Positions 4,209 through 8,262 of a stretch of 8,262 nt of DNA are shown here, one piece after another (positions within the stretch are counted from its first letter, which is position 1; each line of letters begins with the position of its first letter). Both the position numbers and the translations under genes were made by a program. Source of the DNA: Candidatus Zophobacter franzmannii (GTDB lineage Bacteria > Cloacimonadota > Cloacimonadia > Cloacimonadales > JAFGVF01); assembly GCA_030765245.1 (NCBI GenBank), contig JAVCCX010000108.1, forward strand, positions 1 to 8,262, given 5' to 3'. The notes under the pieces were generated by a model that was given only the letters and a program-made list of their open reading frames with translations, searched no databases and had not been told where the DNA came from.

Positions 4209-5357
4209 TTATTTTTCAAGCATTGAATAGTATGAGTCCATACGCTTCCGCACTTTCTCTAAGTAATGACGAGTTTCCTCCCAAGGAACATCCTTGGTTA
4301 ACTTCTTATAGAGTTTTTCACTATCCATTTCATTGAGGTCTTTCATCATCTTATCCCAACGCTTCTGTCCAATCTTGTTCATTCTACCGGTCATGGCTTT
4401 ATAGACAGTTCCCCATCCACCATTAAAGCTACAAGTTACAGCATAATAAAGATTTCTTTTGTTCTTAACTTTTGGCCATTTCTTTTCAGCAATCCAACCT
4501 AAATAACCGATACCCATTTCTGCATTGAAGTCTGGGTCAAACAGCTGTTTTGATGATGGCGGTTTCTTCTTCTTATGAAGGTGTTTGTTCATAGTTGTGC
4601 CAGCATATTTAGGAACAATCTGCATAAGACCGTAGGCATTACCAGTACGGTTATAGGCTTTAGGATTGAAGGAAGATTCTGTTTCAATGATAGCAAGAGC
4701 CAATGGCACATCTACACCAAACTTCTCACAGTTTTTGAAGACGGTTGGAAGATAATGACGGGCACGAGTTTGCACCTGATTAGGTAAAAGTGTTAAATCA
4801 ATCTTATAGACAGTACGCATTTTACCATCTTTACCCTTTACATCTTCAGTCTTAGCATCTTCTACTATCTTTTCGGCAATCTTGTCGAGATTCTTGTCTG
4901 TGATTGCTGCTTTCTTCTCACCCGGAGCTTGAACTTGGCCTTCCAAAATTGGTTTGCCTGATTCGTCTTTCTCTTTAAGAATTGACTTCAGCTGTTCTTT
5001 AACAATAGCTTTAGCTTTCTCTTTACTCTTTTCTTCTTTAGGATCAACAACAGCCTCTACATGGATAGTTCCTTTATTGAAATCAACTTCTGATCTACCT
5101 TCGAAGTCTTTGGTATAACTTACCCAAGTCTTAGGGGTTGATTCTTTGTAAGTTTTCCACATATTTTCAATGTCTTTCTTATGTTGGATAAAGAGTGAGT
5201 CTTGTTGTGAATAGAAGTTAGCCTTCTCTTTGGCTTCCTTCTCATAGAAGTTTTGGAATCCCTGTTTGTCCTGCTTTGCAAAGTCCTCATAAGAGTTCTG
5301 AGCAAACAGACAGAAAACCATCATCAGGGAGATAGCTAGTAAAAATATCTTTTTCAT
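4209..5357 (-). CDS. MltC-like murein lytic transglycosylase (secreted)
   Basis: I start at ATG 5355-5357, giving 382 aa: GGAGG lies 4 nt upstream and a signal peptide (M-K-K-I-F-L-L-A...L-F-A-Q) follows. A longer in-frame start at 5426 would bury the signal. Residues about 78-102 (W-V-S-Y-T-K-D-F-E-G-R-S-E-V-D-F, then G-T-I-H-V-E) match the N-terminal domain of E. coli MltC. A lysine/glutamate-rich linker of about 70 residues follows. The catalytic SLT domain begins near 195: E-T-E-S-S-F-N-P with catalytic Glu227, G-L-M-Q-I (243-247) and F-N-G-G-W-G (311-316). Such enzymes cleave the MurNAc-GlcNAc bond to make 1,6-anhydro ends. E. coli MltC is a lipoprotein, but here Cys16 lacks a proper lipobox, so a soluble periplasmic form is likely. 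A terminator hairpin follows, and its neighbour binds peptidoglycan. Confidence 0.9.
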   Translation of the reverse strand: MKKIFLLAISLMMVFCLFAQNSYEDFAKQDKQGFQNFYEKEAKEKANFYSQQDSLFIQHKKDIENMWKTYKESTPKTWVSYTKDFEGRSEVDFNKGTIHVEAVVDPKEEKSKEKAKAIVKEQLKSILKEKDESGKPILEGQVQAPGEKKAAITDKNLDKIAEKIVEDAKTEDVKGKDGKMRTVYKIDLTLLPNQVQTRARHYLPTVFKNCEKFGVDVPLALAIIETESSFNPKAYNRTGNAYGLMQIVPKYAGTTMNKHLHKKKKPPSSKQLFDPDFNAEMGIGYLGWIAEKKWPKVKNKRNLYYAVTCSFNGGWGTVYKAMTGRMNKIGQKRWDKMMKDLNEMDSEKLYKKLTKDVPWEETRHYLEKVRKRMDSYYSMLEK

Positions 5358-5397
5358 ATATCCTCCATAGTTAAATGCAATATAATAAATCGTACAT

Positions 5398-5426
5398 AAA
5401 ATGTGATTACGAAACATTGTTGTCAA
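5398..5426 (-). promoter_or_regulatory. Tentative promoter of the lytic transglycosylase gene
   Basis: On the minus strand a perfect TTGACA (5421-5426) is followed after 17 bp by CATTTT (5398-5403), a poor -10. ATTTTA with an 18-bp gap is the alternative. It lies in the 108-bp gap before the gene, about 40 bp upstream of the start. Confidence 0.35.
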
Positions 5427-5465
5427 TACTTTTTATTATGGTGTAGTAATCAGAGTGCTTCTACC

Positions 5466-6746
5466 CTATTGCTCTGCAACAGGTAAAAACACAATTTCAT
5501 AGTCCTCTTTCATATAATTAAACGCTGTATCTGCAGTTGAATTATTCACAACAAAACGGTAAGAATAGTATGGTCTTAGCTTTTGAATCGGCATGAATAT
5601 AACCGTACTATTATTACCTTTTAGGTTGGTAAGCTTTATCTCTTTACCAGTCTCAATCTCATATAAATTACAACCGAGATATTGTTTGGGAATTATCTCA
5701 GAAAAGGTGATTGTAATCTCAGGATTCAGAGTCTTAACAGTCCTTCCATCCTCAGGTTCAGTAGATAAAATCGTTGGTGGGATTGTGTCCCGAATTGTCA
5801 CACCCTTTACATTTATAGCAGTTGCTTCCCGGATGTTACCTTTCAAATCTTCCATACCTTCGATTGAAACTTTGTAAGTTAGAGTATCAACAGGTTCTGT
5901 TATTAGGTTTAAGTATTTCTCATTTATCACTGCAAATGTGTAAGGTATAGTAATACTATCATTCTTAGCAGTTATTTTGATAGATTCAAACTTAGAGATC
6001 TCCTCACTTAGATTAAGGCTAAGTTGAGTTCTATATTGAAAACGACCACTACGAATTTTAGGAAGTGTGGAATCTGCAAGAGCATGATACAGTCTGGCAG
6101 ATCTCTCGGATTGCTGGAAAATACCTTCATAAAAAAGATCCTTACCAAAATCATAGCGAGTATTGTCATTAACATCAGCATAAGAACGAAGAAGATAATC
6201 AGCCGGGTTCAGATACTCAATCTCAAAACGATCACTCTCTAAAGTTGTATTCATCACCAAGAGTGAATCAGATGTAAGCAGACTCAAACTTACAGGTTTT
6301 CCTTTGAGGGTTTCATCTTCGTATGTGATGACTCCTCTTACCTTGTATGTGTTTAGTTTGCCATGCTTAAAAGTGAGAGTTTGAGGTTTCTCGAAGCTAT
6401 TATTCCTAACATCTTTTAAGTTAGAATTGATTGTAAGATAATAGTTAGTATCTTCTTGAAGGGTAGGTTCAAAAGTAATCTTAACAGTAGACTTTTTGAT
6501 CTTTACTTCTAAATTCTCAACAGCCGGATAGATATATATAGCTCTGTCAACACTGACCTTATCCAAGTCTTTACTGAAAACCAGCTCTATTTCACCAGAA
6601 CCAATATCTTGTAGTTCTTCAGGATAGACAGATAGAATCTCAGGATTGACTTCATCAACAGGTCCACCTGTAAGAGTATCTTTGCTCCCACAGGCTGAGA
6701 GTAGCAGAAGTATAATTACCAAACTAAACAAGCCGAGAGTACGCAT
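5466..6746 (-). CDS. Big_5 (SbsA-type Ig-like) domain lipoprotein
   Basis: This 426-residue protein begins with a hydrophobic signal sequence ending in L-S-A-C at Cys19, a textbook lipobox, followed by G-S-K-D-T-L-T-G-G-P. This opening is common in Ig-like lipoproteins of Bacteroidota-like bacteria. The first Big_5 domain spans about 34-129 (N-P-E-I-L-S-V-Y-P, V-F-S-K-D-L, Y-Y-L-T-I, L-K-D-V-R-N-N). A beta-rich middle region contains R-S-Y-A-D-V-N-D-N-T-R-Y-D (187-199), and a weaker Ig-like stretch runs to about 318. A final Big_5 domain covers about 322-420 (P-P-T-I-L-S-T-E-P, I-T-F-S-E). The role is unknown but is structural or adhesive at the envelope by analogy. Its ATG shares a base with the recR stop (TAATG), indicating translational coupling. 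A recombination gene and an outer lipoprotein are functionally unrelated, so the arrangement may reflect shared expression only. Confidence 0.88.
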   Translation of the reverse strand: MRTLGLFSLVIILLLLSACGSKDTLTGGPVDEVNPEILSVYPEELQDIGSGEIELVFSKDLDKVSVDRAIYIYPAVENLEVKIKKSTVKITFEPTLQEDTNYYLTINSNLKDVRNNSFEKPQTLTFKHGKLNTYKVRGVITYEDETLKGKPVSLSLLTSDSLLVMNTTLESDRFEIEYLNPADYLLRSYADVNDNTRYDFGKDLFYEGIFQQSERSARLYHALADSTLPKIRSGRFQYRTQLSLNLSEEISKFESIKITAKNDSITIPYTFAVINEKYLNLITEPVDTLTYKVSIEGMEDLKGNIREATAINVKGVTIRDTIPPTILSTEPEDGRTVKTLNPEITITFSEIIPKQYLGCNLYEIETGKEIKLTNLKGNNSTVIFMPIQKLRPYYSYRFVVNNSTADTAFNYMKEDYEIVFLPVAEQ

Positions 6747-7339
6747 TAAACCTTAGTCCTGTTCCTGAACGCATTAGCTATTGTGATGCTGTTTGCATAC
6801 TCAAGATTACTTCCAAATGGTAGTCCTGTAGATAATCTTGATAGATTTATTGAGCTGGTTTCGAGTTGTTCGGCAATAAAGCTCATTGTGGTTTCACCTT
6901 CAACTGATGGGCTCAAGGCCAAGATCATCTCTTCAACCGGGTTTTCCTCAAGAAACTTGCTTAGTAAGCCAAACTTAATCTCGTCAGGTCCTATCCCATG
7001 CATAGGTGACAGTAAGTGCCCGAGGACAAAGTATCGACCTTTAAAGGAGTGAATCTCCTCGAAAAGATGCACATCCTGAGTATTTTCAACTACACAAAGA
7101 AGTCGATTGTCCCTGTCTGTATCTGTACAAACAAGGCAAGGATCATTCTCACTCAGGATATTGCATACTGAACAGTTACAAATTGAATCAACCGCATCTG
7201 CTATGGACTCGGCAATATCATGAGATTTCGCTTTATCCTGTGTTATTATATGCATGGCAAGCCTTCCCGCTGTCTTCTTACCAATTCCGGGTAAACCTGC
7301 CAAACACTCTTGTAGTTTACGAAACTTAGGACTTAACAT
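6746..7339 (-). CDS. recR: Recombination mediator RecR
   Basis: At 197 aa it has the normal RecR length. In order it shows the helix-hairpin-helix G-L-P-G-I-G-K-K-T-A (15-24), the C4 zinc motif C-S-V-C ... C-L-V-C (Cys56, 59, 68, 71), the Toprim domain starting V-V-E-N-T-Q-D-V (Glu85), and the conserved end S-T-G-L-P-F-G-S-N-L-E-Y. RecR acts in the cytoplasm with RecO/RecF to load RecA at single-strand gaps. Start choice: ATG 7337-7339, 6 nt after the ybaB stop. A TTG directly upstream (7340-7342) is an alternative adding one residue. The ribosome binding site is weak, so translation probably depends on coupling to ybaB. It is followed by the Big_5 lipoprotein gene with a 1-bp overlap. Confidence 0.97.
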   Translation of the reverse strand: MLSPKFRKLQECLAGLPGIGKKTAGRLAMHIITQDKAKSHDIAESIADAVDSICNCSVCNILSENDPCLVCTDTDRDNRLLCVVENTQDVHLFEEIHSFKGRYFVLGHLLSPMHGIGPDEIKFGLLSKFLEENPVEEMILALSPSVEGETTMSFIAEQLETSSINLSRLSTGLPFGSNLEYANSITIANAFRNRTKV

Positions 7340-7345
7340 CAATAC

Positions 7346-7669
7346 TTAAAATAGTCCGGGTATCTTCATTCCACCTGTAAGTTTGCCCATGCTCTCTTCA
7401 CTATTCTTTCCAACCTTCTCTAAAGCTTCTTTGAAAGCAGCGAGAATAAGGTCTTCTAACATCTCAACATCGTCTGCATCCACCACTTCTGGATCTATTT
7501 TGAGTGACTTTACTTCATACTTACCATTAATTTCAACTTTAACCATTCCACCACCAGCTTGAGCTTCAATCACTTGATCAGCAAGCTCTTCCTGTGCTTT
7601 CATCATATCCTGTTGCATCTTCTGAGCTTTACGCATCAGATCCTTCATGTTTGGTCCACCTTGGTACAT
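7346..7669 (-). CDS. ybaB: YbaB/EbfC family nucleoid-associated protein
   Basis: This 107-residue protein shows the YbaB pattern: a long amphipathic helix M-R-K-A-Q-K-M-Q-Q-D-M-M-K-A-Q-E-E-L-A (12-30), the G-G-G-M-V-K-V-E-I-N-G strand (39-49), and a C-terminal helix L-E-D-L-I-L-A-A-F-K-E-A (71-82) ending in G-G-M-K-I-P-G-L-F. Family members form dimers that bind DNA and are usually encoded directly upstream of recR, as here (6 nt to the recR ATG). The ATG at 7667-7669 is chosen because AAAGGAG (core 7677-7681) sits 7 nt upstream. An internal ATG at codon 8 is possible. dnaX, the usual gene before ybaB, is absent. A weak promoter may lie upstream (TTGACT at 7720-7725 on the minus strand with an unclear -10). 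Confidence 0.96.
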   Translation of the reverse strand: MYQGGPNMKDLMRKAQKMQQDMMKAQEELADQVIEAQAGGGMVKVEINGKYEVKSLKIDPEVVDADDVEMLEDLILAAFKEALEKVGKNSEESMGKLTGGMKIPGLF

Positions 7670-7744
7670 CTATAAACTCCTTTAGATTTTTGAAACAAAT
7701 AAAAAGCTAGGGATTAAATAGTCAATTTATTTTGGAGAGACAAA

Positions 7745-7843
7745 TTAGCATCTCTTGTTTTTTCCAAGTCCATACGATTTGCTCTTATTCTGCATATTGC
7801 CTTTGTATTTAAACCGATTAGGACTTGCATCGGCACTATCCAT
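7745..7843 (-). pseudogene. Possible remnant of a larger protein gene (32 codons from ATG)
   Basis: From ATG 7841-7843 to TAA 7745-7747 the frame encodes 32 residues including S-P-N-R-F-K-Y-K-G-N-M-Q-N and Y-G-L-G. The same frame is open about 12 codons further upstream to a TAA. The S-P-N-R-F-K-Y-x-G stretch recalls the N-R-Y/F-K-Y-N-G-K motif at the end of RHS-repeat core domains, so this could be a worn fragment of such a gene. That is a resemblance by eye only. No ribosome binding site is seen. Confidence 0.25.
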
Positions 7844-8026
7844 CAATTTCAACAACGGTAGGCCAAAACCTATAGGGCTTTATTTTCTCTTTCCCCTCTT
7901 ATTGCTCCCGGTTTAACAGCCCACTGATTTTGCACTGGGCACGCACTGTAAACTGAAGCAGGGAAAGCACAAAGGGTGCAGTTTTTGGTATTTTCTTATG
8001 GATAATTTGTTAAAGAGTCTTGAAAA

Positions 8027-8156
8027 GGGAGTTTGTCAGAATGAAATGAAAACGGACTTCCTCTGAGCGATGTATAACAACGAAGTCTCTGCTACGCGAG
8101 AAACTCCCTCTGGATAAGTTCAACCCATGTAGGGTTCAGACTGTTGACAAACCCCC
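8027..8156. repeat. Cluster of nested inverted repeats, possible structured element
   Basis: GGGAGTTTGTCA (8027-8038) pairs with TGACAAACCCCC (8145-8156) with one mismatch. Alternatively GGGAGTTT (8027-8034) pairs perfectly with AAACTCCC (8101-8108). Inside are GACTTC / GAAGTC (8055-8060 / 8082-8087) and the hairpin AACCC-ATGTA-GGGTT (8122-8136). There is no coding frame of note. It could be a short non-autonomous mobile element or a structured RNA. Confidence 0.5.
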
Positions 8157-8232
8157 AAAGTAAAATCTATGGCACTGTATTTAACAGCTAAAAATAATTA
8201 CAAAATAGTGTTATTAAATGTTGACAGAATCG

Positions 8233-8261
8233 CTTATAATGCATAACTACACTTATAATGC
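8233..8261. repeat. 10-bp direct repeat CTTATAATGC at the window edge
   Basis: CTTATAATGC occurs at 8233-8242 and 8252-8261 with a 19-bp period. Each copy includes TATAAT, but neither has a -35 box at a proper distance; TTGACA at 8221 is 8 or 27 bp away. The array may continue beyond the window. Confidence 0.55.
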
Positions 8262-8262
8262 G

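Larger units (their letters stand above)
7670..8262. other. 593-bp region without a confident gene
   Basis: This region upstream of ybaB contains a 32-codon minus-strand frame that may be a gene remnant (7745-7843), a cluster of inverted repeats (8027-8156), two TTGACA sequences (8144-8149, 8221-8226) without well-placed -10 boxes, and a terminal direct repeat (8233-8261). Between 7850 and 8020 I see scattered short repeats (CACTG several times near 7921-7949) but no coding pattern on either strand. Confidence 0.7.

Noticed and set aside
7735..7767. Plus-strand terminator (AGAGA...TCTCT followed by T-run)
   Set aside because: The stem is only 5 bp with a 10-nt loop and no plus-strand gene lies upstream.
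7998..8066. 22-residue plus-strand frame starting ATG-GAT-AAT
   Set aside because: No ribosome binding site, too short, and it runs into the inverted-repeat cluster.
8027..8261. CRISPR array
   Set aside because: Repeats are short, differ from each other, and are not regularly spaced by unique spacers.

Overview
The window is about 8.3 kb of AT-rich bacterial DNA. All confidently called genes lie on the minus strand. It looks like chromosomal DNA of a Gram-negative bacterium of the Fibrobacteres-Chlorobi-Bacteroidetes (FCB) type. The reasons are lipoproteins with clear lipoboxes, an OmpA-type peptidoglycan-anchoring protein, a MltC-like murein lytic transglycosylase, a Big_5 (bacterial Ig-like) lipoprotein opening with a C-G-S...T-G-G-P N-terminus typical of Bacteroidota-like genomes, and short intergenic repeats of kinds common in such genomes. 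The exact phylum (for example Cloacimonadota, Ignavibacteria or Bacteroidota) cannot be fixed from sequence reading alone.

Region 1 (1-1640, minus) is an apparent redox operon. An ArsR-family repressor comes first, then a secreted thioredoxin-like lipoprotein (CxxC = CIPC), then a CcdA-type membrane electron carrier overlapping it by ATGA, then the first nine codons of a gene that starts like the small TM0996/MTH895-type thioredoxins. A TTGACA-17 bp-TAATTT promoter precedes arsR, and an 8+8 bp perfect inverted repeat sits on its -10 element, the expected layout for ArsR autoregulation. A GC-rich palindromic repeat lies between arsR and the thioredoxin gene.

Region 2 (1640-2615) is mostly non-coding and is the most unusual part. 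It has a 47-codon cysteine-containing reading frame of unknown status, a triple TTCGTG repeat, and a 158-bp element bounded by perfect 23-bp terminal inverted repeats. Inside that element are five 11-bp units starting CTAG/CTGG, a 29-bp palindrome made of two opposed DnaA-box matches, and an AT-rich hairpin. A plus-strand promoter follows, then a plus-strand reading frame with a signal-peptide-like start that is interrupted by an in-frame TGA.

Region 3 (2599-5357, minus) holds cell-envelope genes: a MltC-like lytic transglycosylase followed by a strong intrinsic terminator or attenuator hairpin, then an OmpA-domain protein, then a DUF1294 membrane protein whose start is 2 bp after the previous stop.

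Region 4 (5466-7669, minus) is a ybaB-recR-lipoprotein operon: nucleoid-associated protein YbaB/EbfC, recombination mediator RecR, and a Big_5 lipoprotein coupled to recR by a TAATG overlap. dnaX, the usual upstream partner of ybaB, is not present in the 590 bp upstream.

Region 5 (7670-8262) has no convincing intact gene. It contains a 32-codon minus-strand frame that may be a gene remnant, a cluster of nested inverted repeats (8027-8156), and a 10-bp direct repeat at the very end that may continue outside the window.
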